A DNA stretch of 26,792 nt from Bacteriovoracaceae bacterium (GTDB taxonomy: Bacteria; Bdellovibrionota; Bacteriovoracia; Bacteriovoracales; Bacteriovoracaceae), in contig JAGOVR010000007.1 of assembly GCA_018060635.1 (NCBI GenBank), positions 1 through 26,792 on the forward strand, read 5' to 3'. Positions within the stretch are counted from its first letter, which is position 1. Every line of letters starts with the position of its first letter. The translations under genes and the position numbers were made by a program. The notes under the pieces are model-generated. The model ran no database searches, was not told the origin of the DNA, and was given only the letters and a program-made list of their open reading frames with translations. This document shows positions 1-6,926 of this stretch, one piece after another.

Positions 1-240
1 CGGGTGTGTGTGTTAGGCCATATCCAACGTGGTGGTGTTCCTACTCCCACTGATCGTTTTATGGCATCAAAAATGGGATACCTTGCAGTACAAGCATTTG
101 TGCAAAATAAAATCTCCACCATAACTAGTTTTTCTCAAGGAAAAATTCAACTCACTCCTCTCAAAAATTCCCTTAAGAATAAATCTATCTATTCTGATTT
201 TGCACAGCTTAAAAATATGATGCAAGTGCTTTCTATTTAA
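1..240 (+). CDS. pfkA: 6-phosphofructokinase, C-terminal part (5' end outside window)
   Basis: This is the last 79 codons of an ATP-dependent 6-phosphofructokinase, which phosphorylates fructose 6-phosphate in glycolysis in the cytoplasm. The segment reads RVCVLGHIQRGG and then P-T-P-T-D-R. It lines up with the E. coli PfkA stretch carrying Arg243, His249 and Arg252, the fructose-6-phosphate contacts, and all three are present. The remaining length to the stop matches the E. coli C terminus, so the 3' end is intact; the rest of the gene lies upstream of base 1. No strong terminator follows, only a weak inverted repeat near 250-273. The family call is firm. ATP versus pyrophosphate dependence cannot be decided from this piece. 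Confidence 0.93.
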   Translation, partial: RVCVLGHIQRGGVPTPTDRFMASKMGYLAVQAFVQNKISTITSFSQGKIQLTPLKNSLKNKSIYSDFAQLKNMMQVLSI

Positions 241-249
241 AAAAATAAA

Positions 250-273
250 GTGTTGCAAAATAAAAGTGCACAC
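250..273. promoter_or_regulatory. Imperfect inverted repeat between pfkA and lipoprotein gene
   Basis: GTGTTGCA (250-257) and TGCACAC (267-273) form a stem with one bulge and a 9-nt loop. It could be a weak terminator for pfkA or an operator for the lipoprotein gene. A TATAAT sequence lies at 300-305, but no convincing -35 box is placed upstream of it. The wording ATAAAG..TGTTGCA recurs before the second beta-propeller lipoprotein at 16069-16083. Confidence 0.3.
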
Positions 274-338
274 TACCGCCCGCTCTTTAAATCAGAGAAT
301 ATAATGTTTCATTTATCTGATTTTAGGGAGGGTTTTCT

Positions 339-1646
339 ATGATTTTTAAGAACATTTTATTATTAAGTTTGGCCATGGCAAGCTTCATCAGTTGTACGTC
401 AAACACCAGTGGAGTGAAAGCTACCACAACTGTCTCAGCTATTGTTTACAGTGACTGTGAAGACCTTGTTTGTAACTTTCGCAAGCTCTTTAAGTACGAC
501 CTTGCCACAGGAGTTAATTCTATCATTCCTGGAACCTATGAAGTGACTAACTACGGTTATGATAATGTCACCATGCTTCCTAGCTATAATGGTGTTATTT
601 ATTTTGAAGGAGGAGCGCAAAATGGATCTGAATATGAGCTTTGGAAATATGACCTAAGAACCAATACTGTTTCTTTTGTGGCAGATCTTTACACAGGTAA
701 TAACTTTGGTGGATTGGATTTTTCTAGAGGAACTGCTTTTATCGGCAGTAAGCTCTACTTCAATGCTCAAGATGCCACTAACGGCTATGAACTTTGGGTT
801 TATGATACTACTTTAGCCGTTTCTGCTACTAATCCTAAAATGGTTTTCAACGGAACCACAGCAGTATCACCTACGGGATTAACTGCTATTAATGGTAAGC
901 TTTACTTTAATTGCACCACTACAAGCGATGTAGAACTTTGTGAATATGATCCTAATACGCCAGACTCAGTCTCTAGTACTTTAAGTGGTGCGACTAACCC
1001 TAAATTTACTGAGATTCGTACTACAGGACCTTCTTATCCTTATTATTTTGTTGGAATAAATGGATTTGTTTATTTTAGAGCAACCACAGATGGGAGTAAC
1101 TACGAAGTCTTTAAATACGACGGTACAACAGCAACAATAGTGACGGAAGCAGATACGAGCGGAAGTGCTTCCAGCCAACCAGAGGGTCTTAAAGCTCAAG
1201 GTAATAAGTTAGTGTACATCTCCAGTGATGCCCTTGGAGATAGAGGACTTTATACTTATGACACCAGTACTCCTTTAGTGAATGCAACTCTTATTGATTT
1301 ATGTGTTAGCTGTAACGAAGACGTTGAAGAAATTGCTGTTACGGCAACTTCCATCTATGCGGCGGCCATTGGAGCTTCCAATTATGATGAAATTTTTGAA
1401 GTGACTGGAAACTCTTCAAGAGTGATATCTCCGCTTACTACAGGATTTTATCCTACCTATCTACGTATTCTCGGTGGGGATCTTTATTTTCTAGGATTTG
1501 ACCCACTTGCCACTAATAACAATGGCTATGCTTATGTTTTTAAACCTACTGAAGCTTACAACGTAGGCGGAGTTAATCCTTATGCTTTTAATACTAATGA
1601 CTTTGATGAGCCGAGTGATTTTGCTCTAGTGCAATATTCACTTTAA
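339..1646 (+). CDS. Repeat-containing surface lipoprotein, probable beta-propeller
   Basis: This is a 435-aa predicted lipoprotein. The N terminus is a short signal peptide ending in a lipobox-like F-I-S-C, with Cys19 as the expected lipidated residue. The rest is built from degenerate repeats with a shared core such as Y-F-x(n)-E-L-W-K-Y-D, L-Y-F-N-A-x(n)-E-L-W-V-Y-D and V-Y-F-R-A-x(n)-E-V-F-K-Y-D. Such ELWxYD-type repeats typically fold as beta-propeller blades in exported proteins. A GGGAGG ribosome site lies 7-8 nt before the ATG. No enzymatic motif is visible; a role in surface binding is inference. It is monocistronic, with a strong terminator directly behind it. It resembles the 16150-17487 lipoprotein in design (same lipobox style, propeller repeats) but is not an obvious duplicate. 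Confidence 0.8.
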   Translation: MIFKNILLLSLAMASFISCTSNTSGVKATTTVSAIVYSDCEDLVCNFRKLFKYDLATGVNSIIPGTYEVTNYGYDNVTMLPSYNGVIYFEGGAQNGSEYELWKYDLRTNTVSFVADLYTGNNFGGLDFSRGTAFIGSKLYFNAQDATNGYELWVYDTTLAVSATNPKMVFNGTTAVSPTGLTAINGKLYFNCTTTSDVELCEYDPNTPDSVSSTLSGATNPKFTEIRTTGPSYPYYFVGINGFVYFRATTDGSNYEVFKYDGTTATIVTEADTSGSASSQPEGLKAQGNKLVYISSDALGDRGLYTYDTSTPLVNATLIDLCVSCNEDVEEIAVTATSIYAAAIGASNYDEIFEVTGNSSRVISPLTTGFYPTYLRILGGDLYFLGFDPLATNNNGYAYVFKPTEAYNVGGVNPYAFNTNDFDEPSDFALVQYSL

Positions 1647-1662
1647 AAGAAATTTTTTAAAT

Positions 1663-1695
1663 AAAAAAAAGGGAGACGAAAGTCTCCCTTTTTTT
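1663..1695. terminator. Bidirectional rho-independent terminator
   Basis: A-run (1663-1670), GGGAGAC stem, GAAA tetraloop, GTCTCCC and T-run (1689-1695). It is symmetrical, so it ends both the plus-strand lipoprotein gene and the minus-strand gene whose stop codon is at 1694-1696. Confidence 0.92.
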
Positions 1696-2167
1696 ATGCT
1701 AACTCCTGAACAAAATCCTTCAAATCAAGCTGATGAAAAAATTCACTTTTATGTTGCGAAAGATAAACGGTATTCGTGCTAGCAAGAGAAAAAATTTTTT
1801 GCCGCTCCTCTAAACTTAAAACAGGCTCTATAAATTCACCTTTAACTGAAACTTGCCCAAAAGCTAAACAGTTATGCATAGTCTTGAGTTGTAAGTGACC
1901 ACTTAAAAACCAAAAACTTAAAAGTAGTGGAATTTCTAACCAGGCATGATGAGTGATCTCTTGATCTACACACAAGACATAACGCTTTAAAGGAATCTTC
2001 ATTTTTTTCTCTTTCGCAATAAAAATGAATTTTTCCTTCATGTTTTTTCCCTGCGCCCCAAGCCCCACAATTTCCAGCCCAGGTAAGCCTTGAGAAGAAT
2101 AGCCAAAGATATCCACCAATCTAAAGAAATTTTTCTCCAGCGTAAGTCCTTGCATTCGCACTTCCAT
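1694..2167 (-). CDS. Stand-alone YifB/ComM N-terminal (ChlI-type) domain protein
   Basis: This is a 157-aa protein resembling only the N-terminal domain of YifB/ComM, the Mg-chelatase-like AAA+ helicase family used in natural transformation. The signature is S-x-G-L-P-G-L-E-I-V-G-L-G, matching the family's GLPGFxIVGL, followed by a K-E-K...I-P-L-K-R segment matching the family's P-x-K-R-I-x-V-N block. A later L-A-F-G-Q-V-S-V-K-G-E-F-x-x-P-V matches LGEL-x-L-x-G-x-V-R-P-V. Full ComM proteins are about 500 aa with Walker A/B motifs; none follow here, and a terminator closes the gene. Start chosen at 2167: an AGGAGGT site sits directly upstream, whereas the in-frame ATG nine codons earlier lacks one. 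It may be a domain kept for regulation or binding, or a decaying remnant. It lies downstream of gdhA, separated by a long palindrome. Confidence 0.6.
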   Translation of the reverse strand: MEVRMQGLTLEKNFFRLVDIFGYSSQGLPGLEIVGLGAQGKNMKEKFIFIAKEKKMKIPLKRYVLCVDQEITHHAWLEIPLLLSFWFLSGHLQLKTMHNCLAFGQVSVKGEFIEPVLSLEERQKIFSLASTNTVYLSQHKSEFFHQLDLKDFVQELA

Positions 2168-2254
2168 AAACACCTCCTGCATTATTAAATGCAAGAAGAG
2201 AAAAAGAAGCTGAAGTCTAAATTATTGAATTTTTATAATTTTTTGGGGGAGAAT

Positions 2255-2378
2255 AATTATTCAGAATATGGAGCAGATTTTAATTCGAGTAGAGCGAGGA
2301 GTCGGAAGCGTACGTAATAGTACGCTGAGACGACGAGTCTCGTATGAGGATTAAAAGATGCCCAGATTATGAATAATT
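2255..2378. repeat. 124-bp imperfect palindrome behind gdhA
   Basis: The arms start with AATTATTCA (2255-2263) and end with TGAATAATT (2370-2378), and they also share a GATTTTAAT/ATTAAAAG block. The centre is a perfect GCGTAC / GTAATA / GTACGC hairpin (2308-2325). The right arm ends exactly at the gdhA stop codon. In transcript form it would be a long hairpin that could end or stabilise the gdhA mRNA. Its size and mismatched arms are also compatible with a REP/MITE-like intergenic repeat. No second copy was noticed in this window. Confidence 0.6.
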
Positions 2379-3635
2379 TTAAGGGAACATACCGCGCAGG
2401 CGCATCGCCGCCGCTAATCTTTGTAGAGAAGTGATCAGTGCCGCCTGCTTCATATTTACTTTATATTTTTCTGCATTGTGAGTGACACGCTGAAAAGCAT
2501 CTTTAAGAACGGAATGTAATTTTTCATTAACTTCTTTAAGTCCCCAATAAAGTTGGGTCGTTCCTTGCACCCATTCAAAATAGGAAACAATCACTCCTCC
2601 TGCATTACACAAAATATCAGGAATCACAAAAGCTCCCTTAGCAGTCACAATATCAATGGCTTCTTTGGTGAGTGGTCCATTTGCTCCTTCTGCAATAATT
2701 CTAGCTTTGACATTAGGAGCATTTTTTTCTGTAATCACACCATCAATAGCGGCTGGTATTAAAATATCCACATCGAGTGCAAATAATTCTTCATTGGAAA
2801 TATGCTCCACACCCACCATATCCTTAAGCAAACCTTTTTTATGTTGAGTCCAATCCACTACAGCTTGAACATCTAAGCCATTTTTATTATAGACAGCTCC
2901 AGTGTAATCACTCATCGCCACAATTTTTGCTCCATATTCTATAAGATCATTGGCGGCAGGAATGGCTACTTTTCCACAACCATGAATAGCCACTGTAGAA
3001 CCCGCTAATTTTTTACCTAATTTTTCACAAGCGAATTGAATACAATAGGCTACCCCTTTCCCTGTGGATTCTTTACGACCTACGGAACCACCTGTAGCCA
3101 GTGGTTTTCCTGTGATAACTCCAGGAACAGCGTAGCCGCTAATTTGAGAAAAAGTATCTACAAACCACGCCATAATTTGTTCATCAGTTCCCACATCAGA
3201 AGCTGGAATGTCTTTATCAGGACCTACAATAATACTAATTTCTGTCGCATAACGACGAGTCAGTGCTTGTAATTCTTGACGTGAAAGATCATTAGGGTCA
3301 ACTTGGATTCCCCCTTTGGCCCCACCTAGTGGAAGACCTACTAGAGAATTTTTAAAAGTCATAAGCATGGAAAGAGCGGTGGTTTCAGATAAGTCCACTC
3401 CAGGGTGATAACGAATTCCTCCCTTACCTGGCCCTAAAGTCATATTGTGCTGAACACGGTAACCAATAAATGTTTTAACGGAACCATCATCCAGTCTGAT
3501 GGGTACAGAAACCTGTAAAGCTCTTTTAGGGTATTTAAGTCTTTCTAAAATATTGGGATCCAAATTCATGACTTGAGCCGCGGCTTCCAATTGAGCAATC
3601 GCATCTTTATAAAGGGGACTACTAGTAAACGACAT
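2379..3635 (-). CDS. gdhA: Glutamate dehydrogenase (Glu/Leu/Phe/Val dehydrogenase family)
   Basis: This 418-aa protein matches the hexameric small glutamate dehydrogenases of about 420 aa. These interconvert glutamate and 2-oxoglutarate plus ammonia with NAD(P). Visible motifs in order: the substrate-binding block G-P-G-K-G-G-I-R-Y-H, the catalytic lysine block G-L-P-L-G-G-A-K-G-G-I, the catalytic aspartate block P-A-S-D-V-G-T-D-E, and a Rossmann nucleotide-binding segment around V-A-I-H-G-C-G-K-V-A. The ATG has a GAAGGAG ribosome site, partly inside a hairpin at 3643-3666. Coenzyme preference cannot be set from sequence alone. A relaxed leucine or valine dehydrogenase activity is possible but less likely at this length. 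Confidence 0.94.
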   Translation of the reverse strand: MSFTSSPLYKDAIAQLEAAAQVMNLDPNILERLKYPKRALQVSVPIRLDDGSVKTFIGYRVQHNMTLGPGKGGIRYHPGVDLSETTALSMLMTFKNSLVGLPLGGAKGGIQVDPNDLSRQELQALTRRYATEISIIVGPDKDIPASDVGTDEQIMAWFVDTFSQISGYAVPGVITGKPLATGGSVGRKESTGKGVAYCIQFACEKLGKKLAGSTVAIHGCGKVAIPAANDLIEYGAKIVAMSDYTGAVYNKNGLDVQAVVDWTQHKKGLLKDMVGVEHISNEELFALDVDILIPAAIDGVITEKNAPNVKARIIAEGANGPLTKEAIDIVTAKGAFVIPDILCNAGGVIVSYFEWVQGTTQLYWGLKEVNEKLHSVLKDAFQRVTHNAEKYKVNMKQAALITSLQRLAAAMRLRGMFP

Positions 3636-3642
3636 AAAGCTC

Positions 3643-3666
3643 CTTCAAAAAATTTATATTTTGAAG
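3643..3666 (-). promoter_or_regulatory. Hairpin overlapping the gdhA ribosome binding site
   Basis: Perfect 8-bp inverted repeat CTTCAAAA / TTTTGAAG with an 8-nt loop. In the gdhA mRNA the 3' arm supplies the GAAG of the GAAGGAG Shine-Dalgarno sequence, so the folded form would partly hide it. The stem is AT-rich and weak; a thermosensor-like or protein-controlled role is only a suggestion. Confidence 0.4.
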
Positions 3667-3697
3667 AATTTAAATCTTTTCCTACTAAATGGGAAGA

Positions 3698-4492
3698 CTA
3701 GAAACTGCGAGAATAGCCTAATTGCACAGTATTTTCATATTGGTTGTTGGCAATTGTAGCTGAAATAGCTTTTGTCAGTCTTTTCTCTAGTGAAGTATTC
3801 CAACCTTCATGACTGCGATATTGAGATCTTAAAGTAAGTCCTAGTTTTTGAGAGGTTTTATTAAGTTCAATAAAAGTATCTCCATTCATAGAAATACGGG
3901 CCACTGCTCCTACTAAAGGATTATCTAAACGTACAATGGCATCCCCTGTATCAAGTCTAAAACCAAATTTTAATTTTAATTTAAAGCCTGTGGCTGTTTG
4001 AGCAATAGGAGAAACATCTAACTTGTTCATCGTAGCTAAAAAAGTACCTTGCTGAGCTCTTTGTCTTCTTGCCTTAAGTTTTTTTTGAGCGTAGCGACGA
4101 AAACCTCTCACTACGTACTCTTCTTTTTGTCCTTCTAAATTTTGTTCAGAACCAACGTAAATACTTTCTAAATTAAAATTTTTCATCTCTTCTTCTTGCA
4201 TTTGCCAGTTCTCTAATGTCACCTTCATTTCTTCAAAATAAGAGTCATCTTTATCTACTAAAGCGTCATACCAACTTTCTAAAGGAGAGAACTCTTCTCC
4301 TCCCATGACTATTTCTTGCTGTATTTGCCCACTTTCTTGGGCAAATAGTTTTGTAACACTCATTCCAAAAATCATAATAAATAAAGAAAGATACCAAAGT
4401 TGCAAATAACCAAAAGTTGATTTTTTGGACAGGTGGATAAATCCTATACATGACGTTGTTGTTGGAGAATCGTTTTTGAAAGCTTGCTTCAT
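3698..4492 (-). CDS. Exported protein, possible outer-membrane beta-barrel, unknown function
   Basis: This 264-aa protein was not recognised. Residues about 28-50 form one hydrophobic segment ending in K-L-F-A-Q, a plausible signal peptidase site, preceded by an unusually long polar N-region. The centre (about 60-140) is charged, with many E, Q, K and R. The last 100 residues alternate polar and hydrophobic residues (for example K-L-K-L-K-F-G-F-R-L) and the chain ends in phenylalanine, as outer-membrane beta-barrel proteins do. The start at 4492 is supported by AAGGTG just upstream, a site that sits in a long hairpin. It follows parB by 97 bp on the same strand and could be transcribed from the parA promoter. 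A cytoplasmic partition role is unlikely given the signal sequence. Confidence 0.55.
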   Translation of the reverse strand: MKQAFKNDSPTTTSCIGFIHLSKKSTFGYLQLWYLSLFIMIFGMSVTKLFAQESGQIQQEIVMGGEEFSPLESWYDALVDKDDSYFEEMKVTLENWQMQEEEMKNFNLESIYVGSEQNLEGQKEEYVVRGFRRYAQKKLKARRQRAQQGTFLATMNKLDVSPIAQTATGFKLKLKFGFRLDTGDAIVRLDNPLVGAVARISMNGDTFIELNKTSQKLGLTLRSQYRSHEGWNTSLEKRLTKAISATIANNQYENTVQLGYSRSF

Positions 4493-4497
4493 ATTAA

Positions 4498-4555
4498 CAC
4501 CTTAAAATCTTAAGAGAAACGATCTTGTTTCTCTTGGTTTTACCTATTTAAGGTG
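4498..4555 (-). promoter_or_regulatory. Nested hairpin behind parB that sequesters a ribosome site
   Basis: An outer inverted repeat CACCTTAAA (4498-4506) / TTTAAGGTG (4547-4555) encloses a perfect inner one, AAGAGAAAC / GATCTT loop / GTTTCTCTT (4512-4535). On the minus-strand transcript the outer 3' arm contains the AAGGTG Shine-Dalgarno of the 264-aa gene, so the folded RNA would block its translation. The inner 24-bp palindrome, placed just behind parB, could equally be a non-canonical ParB binding site, or a terminator of the parAB message, although no U-run follows. Confidence 0.55.
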
Positions 4556-4589
4556 CAAATGAGATGCCAAAAAATTCCTTCTTTTTGGG

Positions 4590-5468
4590 CTAGAGGTCCA
4601 TCATGTCTCTGGTTTCCTCCACAAGATTCCTTAGGATCTCTTTTGCTTTAGGTGTAAGCTTGTCGGTTTTTGTTTCCATGGCCTTAATAAAAGCCGCCGC
4701 GGAAATATTTTTAGTGTTTTTACGCTTAAGTATTGGAGCATTTAACTCTGTTTTAGCTCCTGTTTCATGCATCAGAAGGGCTTTTTTAAGCTGAGTACGA
4801 GTCAAAACATACCCTTGTTCCAAAAGCACTTGCACTTTCTTCTTTGTCACTCCTTCTTTGAGAGCGTCCCATTCTAACAGCACATATTTTTCAATATCAA
4901 AAGCTTTAGCAGAACTTTTTACAGAATCAGGAAGTTTAGCAATGAGAATTCCTCGGTGGACTTCAGACTTTGAAATACCAAGTGCTTTTTCAATTTCTCG
5001 CTCTGACGCTCCTGTCACTTTTTGATATTCATAAATACCTTGAGCTTTATCCACATAGTGTAAATTTTCTCTGGAAGAATTTTCTGAAAATTGAATGGCC
5101 ATGAGTTCTTCTAAGGATTTATTTTCTAAAACATGGCAAGGAGCTTCCAGAAGCCCAATCATACTCATAGCACGATATCTACGTTCTCCGCATAAGAGAG
5201 TATAAGTCTCTCCTTCTTTATGCAAAACCAAAGGCTGGATCAGACCATTGGTGCGAATATTTTCTGCTAACTCTTGTAAAGACTCATCGTAAAATTTAGT
5301 ACGAACTTGTTCTTTCACTTTAATCTCAGAAAGTTTTACGGTTTTTACAGGGGTATTTTTCAGAAGACCTTGCTCCATCTGACTGAAGCGATCATTTTGA
5401 ATAAGACTGGAAAGATCTATTGTCTCACGAGATTTTTTAGAAATTCTGGGGCTAAAATCTTTTGCCAT
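4590..5468 (-). CDS. parB: ParB-family partition protein
   Basis: This 292-aa protein is a ParB/Spo0J/Noc-type clamp. Residues about 43-120 are the ParB N-terminal nuclease-like fold, with G-E-R-R-Y-R-A at 94-100 (box II, the CTP/arginine patch) and E-N-S-S-R-E-N-L-H at about 129-137. A helix-turn-helix follows at about 154-180. In the family, ParB binds centromere-like parS sites, hydrolyses CTP to slide on DNA, and is positioned by ParA. The gene lies 30 bp downstream of parA and shares its promoter. Genes usual for the chromosomal locus (rsmG, mnmG) are absent, so this may be a second system, an integrated plasmid remnant, or a relocated chromosomal pair. No canonical parS sequence was seen nearby. 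Confidence 0.9.
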   Translation of the reverse strand: MAKDFSPRISKKSRETIDLSSLIQNDRFSQMEQGLLKNTPVKTVKLSEIKVKEQVRTKFYDESLQELAENIRTNGLIQPLVLHKEGETYTLLCGERRYRAMSMIGLLEAPCHVLENKSLEELMAIQFSENSSRENLHYVDKAQGIYEYQKVTGASEREIEKALGISKSEVHRGILIAKLPDSVKSSAKAFDIEKYVLLEWDALKEGVTKKKVQVLLEQGYVLTRTQLKKALLMHETGAKTELNAPILKRKNTKNISAAAFIKAMETKTDKLTPKAKEILRNLVEETRDMMDL

Positions 5469-5498
5469 GTACTACTCCTTGCCACTCCTTGGCTAGAA

Positions 5499-6275
5499 TT
5501 AATTAAGTCCTAAAGATTCCCATAGCACTTGATAGTCTTGGGCCCCTTTGGATTTTTTTCCCATCATAAAAATGGGCTTACGAATAGAAACTGATTCCTG
5601 CATCTCTACTAAATTACGAATTACAGGCGTTATTTGAAAATTTTCTTTGAGTTCTTCTAAGCGTTGTCTTTCAATTTTTCTACGTACATTGACCATAGAG
5701 GGAATAATAGAAAAAGTAAGTTTTGGATTTTCGCTCTCTTTAATAATTTCAAACGTATCCATAAGTTCTTCTAGTCCATCAATGGAATAATCTTGAGCTT
5801 GTGTAGGAATAAGCACTCTATCAGAGGCCACCAGTGCCATAATAAGTTCATCCCCTAGCATCGGAGGTGTATCAATCACCACGTAATCAAAATCTTCTTT
5901 TAATTTTTCTAAGCGAATTTTAAGAAGTCTTTCTTTGCGACCCGCACTTTTTCTTACTTCATCTTCTGAAAGAATCAAAAGTTTGGAAAGGCTCGCCAAA
6001 TGACGACTAGAGGGAATCACTGTAATATTTTTATAAAAATCGTATTTGCCTTGAGCGGGAATTAAAATATCTTTAGCTTCCACATCACCAATCAGCCACT
6101 CGCAAATGAGGCTTCGCTGAATTTGAACTCCGAGTGTTGAGCTAAAATTGGCCTGTGAATCTAAATCCACGCATAACACTTTAAAGCCTTTGTTAGCTAG
6201 AAAACAACTGAGTTGGTAAGACTGCATGGTTTTTCCCACGCCGCCCTTGTTATTGGCTATTGTAATAATTTTCAT
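5499..6275 (-). CDS. parA: ParA-family partition ATPase
   Basis: This protein of about 258 aa has the deviant Walker A N-N-K-G-G-V-G-K-T near its N terminus, the V-D-L-D-S-Q-A-N block (A'), and V-I-D-T-P-P (Walker B) in the middle. These are the hallmarks of ParA/Soj/MinD-like ATPases. ATP-bound dimers coat the nucleoid and are displaced by ParB, moving the bound replicon. The start is taken at the second ATG (6275), because AAGGA lies 7 nt before it but only 1 nt before the in-frame ATG at 6281. A sigma70-like promoter is just upstream. It is the first gene of a parA-parB operon that may extend to the exported gene at 3698-4492. Length fits a chromosomal-type (Ib/Soj-like) ParA without an N-terminal repressor domain. 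Confidence 0.92.
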   Translation of the reverse strand: MKIITIANNKGGVGKTMQSYQLSCFLANKGFKVLCVDLDSQANFSSTLGVQIQRSLICEWLIGDVEAKDILIPAQGKYDFYKNITVIPSSRHLASLSKLLILSEDEVRKSAGRKERLLKIRLEKLKEDFDYVVIDTPPMLGDELIMALVASDRVLIPTQAQDYSIDGLEELMDTFEIIKESENPKLTFSIIPSMVNVRRKIERQRLEELKENFQITPVIRNLVEMQESVSIRKPIFMMGKKSKGAQDYQVLWESLGLN

Positions 6276-6320
6276 CGGCATATCCTTAGCCTTTTGTAAA
6301 AATAATCCATTTATTATTTA

Positions 6321-6349
6321 AGTATAGAGAGTCTGATAAGGCCCGTCAA
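6321..6349 (-). promoter_or_regulatory. Sigma70-type promoter of parA-parB
   Basis: On the minus strand TTGACG (-35, 6344-6349) is separated by exactly 17 bp from TATACT (-10, 6321-6326). It lies 46 bp or more upstream of the parA start and abuts the stop codon of the yetF-like gene, so parAB can be transcribed independently of that gene. Confidence 0.75.
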
Positions 6350-6350
6350 A

Positions 6351-6827
6351 TTAGATTTTAGTGATACTTAAAGTTCCATCCGCTTCCAAAATGGCGGTGG
6401 AAATTTCATGCAGGTTATGTACACCTTGTTTGCGCAAGAGTGCCATCAGTTCACTTTCTCTTAACCTTTCTTTGAAAAGATTTTTTTTAATTATTTTTCC
6501 ATGATGAACAAGAAGTGTGGGCGTTCCTTCAAACAACATACTAAAAAAAGAACTGCGATAAGTGAGAAAAGAAATAAGAACGCTACATGCAATCAGAACG
6601 ACTGCTAACACCACTCCTCCTGTAAGTGAATTGTCTCCTCCGTTCATAGCATTTTGAACAGCGTTGCTTATGAGCAAAAGTGCCACAAACTCGGTAGCTC
6701 CCATTTGCCCTAACTGTCTTTTGCCAGAAATTCTTAAGAGTAACAGGATACTAAAATAAACAACGATGGCCCTGAAAGCTAAATTAAGGAGAGAAAGATC
6801 AGGATGGAATATATTCATGAATTTCAT
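6351..6827 (-). CDS. YetF-like (DUF421) membrane protein
   Basis: This is a 158-aa inner-membrane protein of the YetF/DUF421 family. Two or three hydrophobic segments occupy about residues 15-35, 45-60 and 65-90. They include the family-typical R-I-S-G-K-R-Q-L-G-Q-M and E-F-V-A-L-L-L-I-S-N-A block and a glycine-rich G-G-V-V-L-A stretch. The soluble C-terminal domain carries the family's G-x-P-T-L-L-V-H-H-G-K-I and L-R-E-S-E-L-M-A-L-L-R-K-Q-G motifs. The biochemical role of the family is not settled; in Bacillus, members have been linked to spore physiology. The exact start is uncertain because two in-frame ATGs are close together and neither has a clear ribosome site. Confidence 0.88.
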   Translation of the reverse strand: MKFMNIFHPDLSLLNLAFRAIVVYFSILLLLRISGKRQLGQMGATEFVALLLISNAVQNAMNGGDNSLTGGVVLAVVLIACSVLISFLTYRSSFFSMLFEGTPTLLVHHGKIIKKNLFKERLRESELMALLRKQGVHNLHEISTAILEADGTLSITKI

Positions 6828-6926
6828 GATATCATTTTAAAAATAGAAAGAGGAATGGATTATTGATAAGGAAGTATTTGATATAAAGGACTAGAAGATT
6901 TAAGCTTTTTTTGATACACCCTATGC

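Noticed and set aside
2168..2380. Small gene in the gdhA downstream gap
   Set aside because: The stretch is occupied by the long palindrome and has no open frame with a ribosome site.
4498..6350. Canonical parS site (TGTTTCACGTGAAACA type)
   Set aside because: No match was found near parAB. Only a palindrome with reversed half-sites is present.
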